Part shown: piece after piece, positions 9,048-18,138 of the stretch
How positions within the stretch are numbered: the first letter of the stretch is position 1
Layout of the letters: each line of letters begins with the position of its first letter
NCBI GenBank assembly: GCA_029551925.1
Contig: JAKPEO010000086.1
Location: 1-64,000 of the forward strand
Source of the DNA: a bacterium
GTDB lineage: Bacteria; JAGOBX01
Direction of reading: 5' to 3'
DNA: 64,000 nucleotides
Notes under the pieces: model-generated
Databases searched by the model: none
The model's input: only the letters and a program-made list of their open reading frames with translations
Told to the model about the DNA's origin: nothing
Made by a program: the position numbers and the translations under genes

Positions 9048-11045
9048 CTAAAATTTTGTTAAACAGCCGATATAATAACTTCTACCAGCCCCCGGAATAT
9101 ACATCATATCATAATAATCCGTATCAAACAGATTCTGAATATTGAAATAAATACTATATTGTTCTTTAAATGTTTTTTCTATTCTCATATCAGTTAAAAT
9201 ATAATCGTCTAATTTTCTAATTACTGGATTGTTAGGTTGATAAATTTTTCTGTATTCATAATATGTCTGTTTTCCGACATATTTGTTATTCAAATTAATT
9301 TTATAGCCATTATCCAAATAAGATAGTCCCGCATTCGCTTGAACCTTCGGACGATATTCAATATCAGCGCTCGACAATTTATTAGAATCATCGCGCGCTT
9401 TCATTAATGTTATAGAGCCATCAACTGAAAATTTATTAATTTTTTTTAAGCCGGATAATTCTATGCCGTAAATTCTCGCATCAAATTGTATGTATGTTCC
9501 AGTATTATTATTAAATATAATGTGATTATCAATATCATAATAGAATATTCCTAATGATAATTTCCCTTCCTTTATCAAATGTTCCAATAATAAATTTAAA
9601 TTATCTGACTGCTCGGCTTTTAAGTTAGGATTGCCCGGGCTTTGCGCGCCATCTACTCCGCGACTATAAAGATTTTTTAATGTCGGAAATTTCACTTTGC
9701 GAGCATAGGAAAAACTCATATGATTACTATTATCAAAATTATACATTGTAGAAAAATAGGGATTGAATGTCTCTACGCTTTTACCTGTAATAGTATCAAC
9801 AGCATTATTGCTTATTAATTCCTGCGCTGATACTTTATCAAATATATCAATACTTGCGCCTAATTGCAATTTCAAAGAATCAAAATCAATAGTATTCAAA
9901 TTTCCAAACGAATATGCGCGAGATTTGAATGTCAACCACGGTTCTGTGACTTTGCCTTGTTCTGAATGCTTGTCTTCTTTATAATTTAAACTTAATTCTG
10001 TATTTAATTTTTCAAACTTCTTAGATAATGCAATATTAGCGCCCATTAATCTATCGTCATACATCGAAACAGCGCTTAAATAAGTGTCGCCTAAATAGTT
10101 AGTTTTAGTTAAGGTATTATCAAAATTATCTAAGAATATCCGCGTTTTTAAACCGAAACCGTCATCTTCGTATTTATAAATTATATTATATGTTGCGCGT
10201 TCCCAATTTGTCCAGCGCCATTTTCTAAATTGTTCGGTGCAGTTGCTAATATTTGTAACAAAATGCGGCGCCACTCCTAAATCATTATTATAATATTCTG
10301 TTGTAAATCCCACGACAGATTTATTTGATAAATCATATATAGTTTTAAATGAAAATGAACGCTTTATATAATCTGTATTATTTAATTTTTTATCGTCAAT
10401 ATAATGCGTTTGAGTATCGCCAAATAAATTTCTTATCGTATAATTTTCTGAAAGTTTTTGATAGTCTGCGGTATTATAATTTCCTGCAATAAAAAAATTG
10501 AATTTATTTATTTTTTTGGATAAATTAAAATCTATTTTTTTAGAATTTGCCGTGCCGTATTGAAAATTTATATGGCCATTTTTATCTGCGCTTTTTTTTG
10601 TGATAATATTCAATACTCCGGCTATACCCTGACCGCCATAAATTGGCGATGCCGAACCTTTAATTAGCGATGCTTCAGCAATATCAGCAGTCATTATATT
10701 TTGTAAATCTAATACTCCATCATACGGCTGATTTAACGGCATACCGTCAACTAACACTACAATTTGTTCTTGGTCGAGGCCGCGCACATTCAAATAATAT
10801 TCTCTTTTTAAACGCCCTTGTCTAAAAATTGTTGACTGGCTAAATTTAAAAGATTCGCCGATATTTTGAGCATTTAATTCTAAAATTTTGTCTGCTGTAA
10901 TTTTAATAGTCGGCGCGGCGTTTACAACTTCTGTTTTTTTAGCAGTCACAGTAATTTCGCCTAAATCAAATAATTCAATAGCGCTCACGCTATTAACTAA
11001 TAAAGTAAAAAATAACAAAACTCCTAATACTTTAAAAATTTTCAT
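9048..11045 (-). CDS. TonB-dependent outer-membrane receptor (BtuB/CirA type)
   Basis: An outer-membrane beta-barrel that imports a scarce nutrient with energy from TonB. The 665-residue precursor has a signal peptide ending near NSVSA (residue 22), then a TonB-box-like segment LGEITVTA, a plug domain (about 40-150) with RGLDQEQIVVLVDGMPLN and SPIYGGQGIAGVLNIITKK, and a barrel ending in a terminal Phe after NIQNLFDTDYY. The overall look is of vitamin B12 or siderophore receptors, but the ligand is not readable from the sequence. It is the last gene of the operon that starts with a THEP1-type NTPase and includes an ECF transporter, 26 bp after ecfT; the two layers of transport probably share a ligand. 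Confidence 0.93.
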   Translation of the reverse strand: MKIFKVLGVLLFFTLLVNSVSAIELFDLGEITVTAKKTEVVNAAPTIKITADKILELNAQNIGESFKFSQSTIFRQGRLKREYYLNVRGLDQEQIVVLVDGMPLNQPYDGVLDLQNIMTADIAEASLIKGSASPIYGGQGIAGVLNIITKKSADKNGHINFQYGTANSKKIDFNLSKKINKFNFFIAGNYNTADYQKLSENYTIRNLFGDTQTHYIDDKKLNNTDYIKRSFSFKTIYDLSNKSVVGFTTEYYNNDLGVAPHFVTNISNCTEQFRKWRWTNWERATYNIIYKYEDDGFGLKTRIFLDNFDNTLTKTNYLGDTYLSAVSMYDDRLMGANIALSKKFEKLNTELSLNYKEDKHSEQGKVTEPWLTFKSRAYSFGNLNTIDFDSLKLQLGASIDIFDKVSAQELISNNAVDTITGKSVETFNPYFSTMYNFDNSNHMSFSYARKVKFPTLKNLYSRGVDGAQSPGNPNLKAEQSDNLNLLLEHLIKEGKLSLGIFYYDIDNHIIFNNNTGTYIQFDARIYGIELSGLKKINKFSVDGSITLMKARDDSNKLSSADIEYRPKVQANAGLSYLDNGYKINLNNKYVGKQTYYEYRKIYQPNNPVIRKLDDYILTDMRIEKTFKEQYSIYFNIQNLFDTDYYDMMYIPGAGRSYYIGCLTKF

Positions 11046-11071
11046 AAATCTCTGTTCCCCCTTTTAATAAA

Positions 11072-11749
11072 CTAATTTTTTTGATTAAAATAATCTTTGA
11101 TTTTTGCGCTGTCGTAAATATAAGTTCGATTTTTTACAGCGCCAAATTTTTTGATATACGCGTAATTAGTAAGTTCTTCCGCTATTTTCAAAGTCCGAAT
11201 TATAAGCGGAATAATAATAGCAAGTATAGTTCTGCCAAACACTAAATTTTTTAGATTAAATTTCACCCCCCGTCTTTTTTGCAATTCTATAATATTACTC
11301 AATTCCGCGGCAAATATAGGTATAAATCTTATACTCACAGCGCAAATCATAATTATTTTAAACGGCAGAATTTTCCGAAAATAAAATATAAACTGTTGTA
11401 AATTAGTAGTCCTAAAAAACAATGAAAAAGCAGTAAAAAAAACTAACATTTTTAAAAATATCTCAATTAAATATATTATAGATGCGTATCTATAAATCAG
11501 CCAGAGCAGCGCTCCAAACAAAAACAAATAAAATACAAACTTCAAATCTTTAAAAAAATCAATAATCGTAAAATCAGCGATAAAATATAAAATTAGTAGC
11601 GGCGCAAATAATATTATCAATACCAAAAAATTATGATGAAATATATTTGATATAATAATCGCTAATAAAAATAATAATTTTAATATAGCGTTCAATTTAT
11701 GAACGATAGTATTTTTAAATTTATAACTAAAAGCATTATGCCGTAGCAT
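11072..11749 (-). CDS. ecfT: ECF transporter transmembrane coupling protein EcfT (CbiQ family)
   Basis: The T component ties the ATPases to the substrate-binding S protein in the inner membrane. The 225-residue protein has several hydrophobic segments (about 20-125) and then a cytoplasmic coupling part with ELQKRRGVKF, which is the first EcfT xRG motif; the second is reduced to YIKKFG. It overlaps the preceding ATPase gene by 14 bp, a sign of translational coupling. It lies inside the S-AA'-T-receptor operon. Confidence 0.88.
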   Translation of the reverse strand: MLRHNAFSYKFKNTIVHKLNAILKLLFLLAIIISNIFHHNFLVLIILFAPLLILYFIADFTIIDFFKDLKFVFYLFLFGALLWLIYRYASIIYLIEIFLKMLVFFTAFSLFFRTTNLQQFIFYFRKILPFKIIMICAVSIRFIPIFAAELSNIIELQKRRGVKFNLKNLVFGRTILAIIIPLIIRTLKIAEELTNYAYIKKFGAVKNRTYIYDSAKIKDYFNQKN

Positions 11750-13094
11750 TTTTTAATTTTTCGCCTTTTTTAGATTTTTTTAAATCTTCGATATTTATAA
11801 TTCTGTCGCAATATAATTCTAATAATTCTAAATCATTTGACGCTGTTATTATTGTCTTTTGCTGTTCTCTAACCATTTTTTTTAGTTCGTCAAACATATC
11901 TTTTAAATGATAAAAATCCAATCCGCTTGCCGGTTCGTCTAATAAAATAATATCCGGCTCCTGCGCCAGCGCTGATGCTACCGCCACTCTATGTTTTTCG
12001 CCGATACTTAAATGCAGCGGATTCCGCGATGCTAATTTCAAAATATCTAATTTTTTCATAATATTTTCTATTGATTCTTTATCTAATCTGCTGCCGACTG
12101 ATATTTCATCAAAAACAGATTTTTCAAATAATAATCTGTCTGGATTCTGGTCTATGTATGCTGATTTACCGATAATCTCAATCATACCTTGATCGATTTT
12201 CAATATTTCAGCGAGTAATTTTAAAAATGTGGTTTTGCCGCTGCCATTATTGCCTATTATTCCCATTAATTCGCCTTTAAAAAAATCAAAATTTAGATTT
12301 TCAAATATTTTATTTTTTTCATAGCCAAATGAAACATTATTCAATTTTATTATCGCTTCATTTTGAATTTTGCCGTTATTAAAAACAGCATAATTTATTT
12401 TTTTTGAACGAATGCCAGCATTAAAGAGATATTCATAATCATCATTATTAAATGGCGCATTAAAAATTTTGTAATCATAATTATCATTAAAAAACAATAT
12501 TTTATCCGCAATAGGCAATAACGGCGCGATTAAATGTTCGGCGATTATCAGAGTTTTGCCGTTTTTCTTTAATTGATTTAATATGTCAATAAATTTTAGT
12601 TGACATTCTTTGTCAAGCGCTGGCAGCGGCTCGTCAAATAACAAAATATCCGGAGTGGTGATTAATGCAGAAGCAATAGACACCTTCATCTTCTGCCCGG
12701 CTGATAAATCAACTAAGTTTTTCAATAATATTTTTTTTAAATCTAAAATTATTGATATTTCATTTATTTTTTTTACAATTTCATCTGGCGCTATGCCTAA
12801 ATTTTCTAATTCAAATGATAATTCTTCAAGAGCAATATTAGCAAATGAATAGATATGCGGATTTTGAAATACAAATGTCGATGCCCGATTATTTAAAATT
12901 TCGATAATACCAGACATATTAACTTTTATTAAATTCGGACTTATCCCGGAAATAATATTTAATAAAGTAGATTTGCCTGCGCCGGATTTTCCGCAAATAA
13001 TTAATGCTTCACCGTCATTAATTTCAACATTCAAATTATTAATAAGATTTTTATGAGAATTATAAGAACAACTAAAATTTTTAATTTTTATCAT
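11736..13094 (-). CDS. ecfA: ECF transporter ATP-binding protein with two fused ABC domains (A-A')
   Basis: This is the energizing module of an ECF-type vitamin or metal transporter. Two ABC ATPase domains occur in one 452-residue chain. Domain one has Walker A GKSGAGKST near 35-43, signature LSAGQ and Walker B ILLFDEP; domain two has Walker A GNNGSGKTT near 285, signature LSIGE and Walker B IILLDEP. Fused A-A' proteins (YkoD-like) are known for ECF systems. The gene overlaps the S gene and the T gene by 14 bp each, so all three are likely made in fixed ratio. Confidence 0.92.
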   Translation of the reverse strand: MIKIKNFSCSYNSHKNLINNLNVEINDGEALIICGKSGAGKSTLLNIISGISPNLIKVNMSGIIEILNNRASTFVFQNPHIYSFANIALEELSFELENLGIAPDEIVKKINEISIILDLKKILLKNLVDLSAGQKMKVSIASALITTPDILLFDEPLPALDKECQLKFIDILNQLKKNGKTLIIAEHLIAPLLPIADKILFFNDNYDYKIFNAPFNNDDYEYLFNAGIRSKKINYAVFNNGKIQNEAIIKLNNVSFGYEKNKIFENLNFDFFKGELMGIIGNNGSGKTTFLKLLAEILKIDQGMIEIIGKSAYIDQNPDRLLFEKSVFDEISVGSRLDKESIENIMKKLDILKLASRNPLHLSIGEKHRVAVASALAQEPDIILLDEPASGLDFYHLKDMFDELKKMVREQQKTIITASNDLELLELYCDRIINIEDLKKSKKGEKLKNATA

Positions 13095-13647
13095 TTAACA
13101 TTTTATAAACTTCTAAATTTTTCTTTAATCTATCAACAGTAATAATCGCTATAATAGCGCCTAAAATTCCGCCAATCAGCGCATTAAATGCCGGTATCCC
13201 TAAATATGCTAAAATAAAAGGCAGTGTCTTATTTGTATATGCCTTAATTAAAAAACCGCCTATTAAACGGCCGGTTATAGAGCCGGCAATCGCAGAACAA
13301 ATGCCTGCAATGAAAATCCGAAATTTTAAATTTTCCAGCGGCAAAATTCTAATAAAAATATCAAATATGCAAGCATTAAAAAAAATGCCGATTGACGGCG
13401 GAAATTTCACGCCGCTTAATGACGCTAATTTGAATATCGCTGTTAAAAAACCAATAAATGTAATTATTCCATATTTATTGTCAATGCAATAAACAATTGA
13501 TAATATCGGAATAATAAATATTGACATAATTGCGCCGGACGGCAGCGGCGACGCCGGGAGATGATGCAAAAACGGACCGATAACAATTTCTAATGCGCTC
13601 CATAATGCTGTAAATACAGCAATTATTATAACTCGTTTTATATTCAT
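13081..13647 (-). CDS. ECF transporter substrate-binding S component, ligand unknown
   Basis: A small integral membrane protein of about 188 residues with five or six hydrophobic helices, starting MNIKRVIIIAVFTALWSALE, a start typical of S components. It lies directly before the fused A-A' and T genes, which makes the assignment safe, but no ligand signature was recognised. I chose the ATG at 13647, which has AGGAG 7 nt upstream, and not the TTG one codon earlier. Candidates for the ligand are cobalamin precursors, thiamine-like or other cofactors that also need a TonB receptor; this is inference. Confidence 0.8.
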   Translation of the reverse strand: MNIKRVIIIAVFTALWSALEIVIGPFLHHLPASPLPSGAIMSIFIIPILSIVYCIDNKYGIITFIGFLTAIFKLASLSGVKFPPSIGIFFNACIFDIFIRILPLENLKFRIFIAGICSAIAGSITGRLIGGFLIKAYTNKTLPFILAYLGIPAFNALIGGILGAIIAIITVDRLKKNLEVYKMLNDKN

Positions 13648-13692
13648 CAAAAAACTCCTGCAAACTCTTATTAAAAATTAAAAAGCGATTTA

Positions 13693-14133
13693 TTATTTTT
13701 TAATTTTATCTGTCAAGTAAATTTTATTGACATTATTTTTAAAATAATCTATTAATTCATTTGATTCATTGCGCAGCGCGGCAATAATATCATTTTTTTC
13801 ATTTAATAATTTTTTTAATGCCGCACAATATTTCGGCGCTTGTAATTCTAAAAAACCAATTTCGTCAATAACAATAGTTTTATTTTTTACTTTCATTAAT
13901 TTATTAATTATTTCTACGCCGAAGTTTTCAAATACTTCGATTATTGCTGTCATCTTGTTATTTACTATTTTCCCGCATTTTTTCCATTTCAAAATTTTAT
14001 GGTCGCGCATATAGCCAATTATCACGCCTGCCCTTGTTCTGCGCGTAATTAATCCGACAACATTTTTCGGATAATTATTTTTTATAAATGTTGTCTTCCC
14101 GGTTTTTTTATTACCTTGCACACAAATTTTCAT
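13693..14133 (-). CDS. THEP1-like nucleoside-triphosphatase (NTPase_1 family)
   Basis: A P-loop NTPase of the THEP1/COG1618 group, 146 residues, a little shorter than usual. Walker A is GNKKTGKTT at 7-15 and Walker B is TIVIDEIGFLEL, where DEIGxxEL is the group's hallmark. The biochemical role of this group in bacteria is not settled; purified members hydrolyse NTPs slowly. Here it is the first gene of the S-AA'-T-receptor operon (43 bp before the S gene), which links it to uptake or handling of the imported compound. Confidence 0.82.
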   Translation of the reverse strand: MKICVQGNKKTGKTTFIKNNYPKNVVGLITRRTRAGVIIGYMRDHKILKWKKCGKIVNNKMTAIIEVFENFGVEIINKLMKVKNKTIVIDEIGFLELQAPKYCAALKKLLNEKNDIIAALRNESNELIDYFKNNVNKIYLTDKIKK

Positions 14134-14166
14134 TTTTTTTAATTTAATTTTTCAAATAACCACTAT

Positions 14167-14198
14167 CGTTATATTATTAAAAATATAACGCTTGTCAA
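14167..14198 (-). promoter_or_regulatory. Promoter with operator-like inverted repeat for the ECF/TonB operon
   Basis: On the minus strand TTGACA (14198-14193) is followed by 17 bp and AATATA (14175-14170), or 18 bp and ATATAA. The space between and over the -10 is an inverted repeat, CGTTATATT (14167-14175) with AATATAACG (14182-14190). An operator in this place would block RNA polymerase, so the whole uptake operon may be repressed by a ligand-sensing regulator. The repeat does not match a binding site I can name. Confidence 0.55.
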
Positions 14199-14280
14199 GT
14201 TTTTTTTATTTTAGTTTGAGTGCAGGCGTAATTTTTTCAAAAAAAATTGATATTATACAATTATGTTTTTACAAATTGAA

Positions 14281-15393
14281 TTATTTTATACAATACAAAT
14301 GTCCGGGTAATTGACGGACTAAATTTTTTAGTTCTAATTTTGTCAAAACAGCGGCAAGATTATGCTCTGGCATATCCAATGCGTCCGCTAAATCAGATAA
14401 TTTTCTTGGAAGCGGAGTCAAAGTATTTAATACTTTTTCTTCAAATTCTGAAAGTTTTAATTTTTTGGTTGCAATTGACACTTGTTCGACAGTATTAAAT
14501 TCTGAATAATCAGGCCGTAATTCATCTAAAATATCATCTACTGACTGCGTTAATTTCGCTTTTCCTAATTTAATAAGTTCGTTAGTGCCGAAACTATTAA
14601 TACTGCCGATTCTATCTGGTATCGCAAAAACTTCGCGATTTTGTTCGAGCGCCATTTCTGCGGTAATCAACGCTCCGCTTTTTTTGCCTGCTTGCACTAC
14701 TAAAACTCCGAGCGACAACCCGCTGATTATTCTATTGCGCGCCGGAAAATTTTGTTTGGCGGCAATTGTATTCGGCGGATATTCAGTTAAAAATACCACA
14801 TTCGGATTTTCTAAAAATTTATCATAAAAATATCTATGTTCAGCAGGATAAATGCATTTTCTCATTAGCCCTGTGCCGAGCACGCAAATTGTGCGGCCAT
14901 TAGATTTTACCGCTGTATTATGAGCGCAAATATCAATGCCTTTTGCAAAGCCGCTGACAATAGTAAATCCGCAATTACAAAGTTTTTCAGTAAAATTTTC
15001 AGTTACTCCGACAGCGTATTTACAAGCGAAACGCGAGCCAATTACCGCGACGGCATTATTATCTTTTGCAATTAAATTTTGAGTAGTATATAGAATCGGC
15101 GGCGGCATTTCTAAATTCGCTAAATTTTCAGGATAGTCCTTTGCGCCGTAATAAATAATATTAAAATTATGTTTTTTACAAGTTTCTAAAATATCAGAAA
15201 TTTCAGCGGATAATTTTGCGCGCTGAATTTTATAAATTATTTTTGAAGTTATATTATTAATTTTTTTTAATTCTTTTTCTGAAGCGTTAAATACATTTTT
15301 CGGTTCATTAAAATTATCAATCAACTCTTTAAAGCGTTTGCTGTTAATATCGTCAATTGAATATAATAATAATGCCGCTGTAATATTATCCAT
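14281..15393 (-). CDS. dprA: DNA-processing protein DprA (Smf)
   Basis: DprA loads RecA on incoming single-stranded DNA in natural transformation. The 370-residue protein has an N-terminal helical (SAM/HhH-like) region, a Rossmann-like core from about residue 110 with GSRFACKYA, TIVSGFAKGIDICAHNTA, SLGVLVVQAGKKSGALITA and a C-terminal winged-helix domain (about 300-370). Its start overlaps the stop of the upstream TPR lipoprotein (TAATG). comEC and a pilT-like gene elsewhere in the window support a working competence system. Confidence 0.94.
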   Translation of the reverse strand: MDNITAALLLYSIDDINSKRFKELIDNFNEPKNVFNASEKELKKINNITSKIIYKIQRAKLSAEISDILETCKKHNFNIIYYGAKDYPENLANLEMPPPILYTTQNLIAKDNNAVAVIGSRFACKYAVGVTENFTEKLCNCGFTIVSGFAKGIDICAHNTAVKSNGRTICVLGTGLMRKCIYPAEHRYFYDKFLENPNVVFLTEYPPNTIAAKQNFPARNRIISGLSLGVLVVQAGKKSGALITAEMALEQNREVFAIPDRIGSINSFGTNELIKLGKAKLTQSVDDILDELRPDYSEFNTVEQVSIATKKLKLSEFEEKVLNTLTPLPRKLSDLADALDMPEHNLAAVLTKLELKNLVRQLPGHLYCIK

Positions 15394-16166
15394 TATTCGA
15401 AGTTTTGCATTGATTTTTCAATATCAATTTTAGGATTAAACGATTTTGCTTGTTTTTTATATAAATCAGAATTCGCAGCATCATTCACTTTTGAATAAAT
15501 ATGCGCTAAATTCAAAGAAAACTGCGCTTTGAGTTCTTTGCTCGTTGTTTTATTCAACGCTTCTTTTATATAGTTTATCGCTTCAAAATATTCTCCTGAA
15601 TTATAATAATATTTGCCGAGCATCGCAGCAGGTTTATATTCTGTCGCGCCGGCGCGTTCAACTGATTTTTTCATTAGTTCGATTGCTTCGTTTTTTTTGT
15701 CTAATTGATAATAATACAAAATACTCAATGAATACATAATTATCGAATTATCCGGCTGAAAAGATAATGCTTTTTTAAATAAATCTTCAGCTTTAAAACT
15801 AAATGATTTATCGTATTTTCCTTTATACGCATAAGCTACGCCTAAATAATAATTGGCATCTACATCTTCTGGTTTTATTGCGAGCGCTTTTGACAAATAT
15901 TCAATTGCCAAATCATACATTTCTTTTTGTAAAAATTTTATTCCTAATTGTCGAGACAACAGAAAATTTCCTTCAAATGCCGTAAGCATGATAGATGTTA
16001 TTTCATCAAATTCTTTAGCATTTTTTTGGAGAGTGTCGATATCAGCATTCTGCGTTTTTTTCAATTCTTGCAATCTTTCACGGACCGCTGAATAATCGCC
16101 TTTTTTTGAGCAACTAATCGCATTGAAAATCAAAATCATTATAAAAATATATTTGATTTTTTTCAT
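15393..16166 (-). CDS. TPR-repeat lipoprotein
   Basis: The 257-residue protein has a lipoprotein signal (MKKIKYIFIMILIFNAISCS) with Cys near residue 20, then at least four TPR units from about residue 68 (for example EMYDLAIEYLSKALAIKPED and ANYYLGVAYAYKGKYDKSFS). It is likely anchored to the periplasmic face of a membrane as a scaffold. It sits between another lipoprotein and dprA with a 1-nt overlap, which might tie it to pilus or DNA-uptake assembly, as PilF-type TPR lipoproteins are; that link is inference. Confidence 0.8.
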   Translation of the reverse strand: MKKIKYIFIMILIFNAISCSKKGDYSAVRERLQELKKTQNADIDTLQKNAKEFDEITSIMLTAFEGNFLLSRQLGIKFLQKEMYDLAIEYLSKALAIKPEDVDANYYLGVAYAYKGKYDKSFSFKAEDLFKKALSFQPDNSIIMYSLSILYYYQLDKKNEAIELMKKSVERAGATEYKPAAMLGKYYYNSGEYFEAINYIKEALNKTTSKELKAQFSLNLAHIYSKVNDAANSDLYKKQAKSFNPKIDIEKSMQNFE

Positions 16167-16188
16167 AAAAAAATCCCTAATAAAAAAA

Positions 16189-16902
16189 TTATTTAACTGC
16201 TATTTTTTCAAAATATTTATTCAAAATAAGATTATTCAATTCAATAAAATCATCTTTATTTTTAAATTCAATTACTGGTATTCTTTTTTTATTATAAATA
16301 ATTTGAGGCCAGCCGACTACTAATTTATCTTTTTGTTCGCTTATTAAAATATTAGTAATTATTAAGCCCTGTTCAGATACAAGCGTAACAGACGCTTTAA
16401 TCGGCTGCTTGCGTTTCTTAATATTTTTTTTTGTTTTTTTGATTGGCTCCTCTGGAATAATATTTATATCAACTATATGAGGCGTAAATTTCTTATAATT
16501 TTCAGCAAATGTCATATTTGGATTTTTTGAAAATTCAATTAATGTTTTTTTCATTTTTTCAAAAAAATTTTCAATTAATACGCTGTCCGCTGAAATATAT
16601 TTGAATTCTTTTTTTGTATTCGGATTGCGATTGGCAGGCAGCAATAATTTATTACCTTCTAATTCAATAAAATTAATAGTAAAACAGTTATTTAATTCAA
16701 CGGCAAAATAATTATTATTTTTTTTAACAGCGGTAATTACAAATTCATCTTTGATTTTTTTTTCTGAGGTATCTGCAACAGCCGCTAATGTTGACTGATT
16801 ATTCAGCTGTTCGCTTTTTTTTTCTGGTTTTGAACAAGCGCAAAAATATAAAATCATCATCGCACAGAAAATAATTTTAGTGATTTTCATTACGCTAATC
16901 AA
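16189..16902 (-). CDS. Lipoprotein of unknown function
   Basis: I do not recognise a family. The 237-residue protein begins MISVMKITKIIFCAMMILYF followed by CACSKPEKK, a lipoprotein signal (lipidated Cys near 23-25); the second Met (residue 5) is an alternative start. A Lys-rich linker at about 155-170 is followed by a C-terminal region with the segment VVGWPQIIYNKKRIPVIEF. It is the first gene of a three-gene set with the TPR lipoprotein (22 bp gap) and dprA. Confidence 0.65.
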   Translation of the reverse strand: MISVMKITKIIFCAMMILYFCACSKPEKKSEQLNNQSTLAAVADTSEKKIKDEFVITAVKKNNNYFAVELNNCFTINFIELEGNKLLLPANRNPNTKKEFKYISADSVLIENFFEKMKKTLIEFSKNPNMTFAENYKKFTPHIVDINIIPEEPIKKTKKNIKKRKQPIKASVTLVSEQGLIITNILISEQKDKLVVGWPQIIYNKKRIPVIEFKNKDDFIELNNLILNKYFEKIAVK

Positions 16903-17043
16903 ATTAATGCCTCTTCTTCTATTATCAAAAATCTAAATTAAACAATAAGTGTAATAAATAATTTATAAAAATTCAATTGATTTTTCTAAAATTTGATTTA
17001 ATATTTACAACTTAAATTTAATAATAAAAAATAAAGCGTCTAT

Positions 17044-18126
17044 ATGCTAAAAAAAATATTTTTTTTAATTTTTGTAATTTCTATATTATTTGCTTGTCAG
17101 GAAAAAGATCAAAAAAAATCTACTGACAGCGAAAATATCGCTATCCCGCCGCAGCAGATTGAATATTCAAATACGCTTGAAGATACTGATATAATTTTTG
17201 CGTGCAATCAAGATTATTTGCCTGTGTTATTAAAAGCAATAGACGAAAGCAAATACACAATTGATATTGTTCATTTTCAATTAAATCCAGATAGAGTAAT
17301 TTATCAAATATTAGACAAACTCAAAGACGCTGAAAAACGCGGTGTGAAAATACGGATATTATCAGAATCAGAATTAAAAGACAAAACATTAAAATCATAT
17401 CAACGGATAAACAAAACAAATATTCAATACAAATTAGATACAGAGCGGCGCAAAACTCATTGTAAAATGTTTATATTCGATAGAACAGCGGTTTTACTCG
17501 GCTCAACGAATTTAAGTTATCAATCAATTCTAAATAATAATGAAACGAACATTTATATAAAAAATTCCGGATTAGCGAATTATTATACTGAATATTTTAA
17601 TTCTTTATGGCGCGATTCAAATAAAGAGCCGAATTTAGAAAATTTTAAATTAACCAACGCCGAGCCGATTGTCAATCGCGCGTATCTGCCAAAAGTAAAA
17701 GAACTAATTACAAATTCCAAAAAATACATTTATATTTATATGTATGGTTTAAGATTTGACGAGAGTTCAGACGAAAATCCGATAAAACAATTATTAGATT
17801 TATTAATAGAAGCGCATAATCGCGGAGCAGATGTAAAACTCATAACAGAATTAAGCGATTACAATGATTTATTAAATCAATTCAATAATGAAGTAATATC
17901 ATATTTAACAGAAAACGGCATAGAAGTGCGTTATGATCCGAAAGACAAAATCACGCATTCAAAATTAGTTATTATAGACGATAAGGTATTAATCGGATCG
18001 ACCAACTGGGGCTACGGCGCAATGTTTATGTATAACGAAGCGAATATATTATTAGACATTCCAAAAGCGACAAATTATTTTAAAGATTATTTTTTCAAAT
18101 TATGGAATCTGCAAATAAAGCAATAA
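17044..18126 (+). CDS. Phospholipase D-like lipoprotein with two HKD motifs
   Basis: A 360-residue phosphodiesterase-superfamily protein with a lipoprotein signal (FLIFVISILFACQEK, Cys18). Two HxKxxxxD motifs are intact: H139, K141, D146 and H305, K307, D312, each followed by GSTN. Two halves in one chain form a single active site in this superfamily, as in cardiolipin synthase and bacterial PLD-type nucleases. The extracytoplasmic place suggests action on phospholipid or on DNA in the periplasm, but the substrate cannot be told. No Shine-Dalgarno is seen before the ATG. The channel gene follows after 12 bp. Confidence 0.88.
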   Translation: MLKKIFFLIFVISILFACQEKDQKKSTDSENIAIPPQQIEYSNTLEDTDIIFACNQDYLPVLLKAIDESKYTIDIVHFQLNPDRVIYQILDKLKDAEKRGVKIRILSESELKDKTLKSYQRINKTNIQYKLDTERRKTHCKMFIFDRTAVLLGSTNLSYQSILNNNETNIYIKNSGLANYYTEYFNSLWRDSNKEPNLENFKLTNAEPIVNRAYLPKVKELITNSKKYIYIYMYGLRFDESSDENPIKQLLDLLIEAHNRGADVKLITELSDYNDLLNQFNNEVISYLTENGIEVRYDPKDKITHSKLVIIDDKVLIGSTNWGYGAMFMYNEANILLDIPKATNYFKDYFFKLWNLQIKQ

Positions 18127-18138
18127 CCTAAAAAATTA

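Noticed and set aside
13481-13663. 60-codon minus-strand frame over the start of the ECF S gene
   Set aside because: Different frame from the S component, which has the better ribosome site and membrane pattern.
13081-14280. Cobalamin or thiamine riboswitch before the ECF/TonB operon
   Set aside because: The leader between the putative promoter and the first ATG is too short (about 40-50 nt) and no B12-box or TPP-box sequence is visible.
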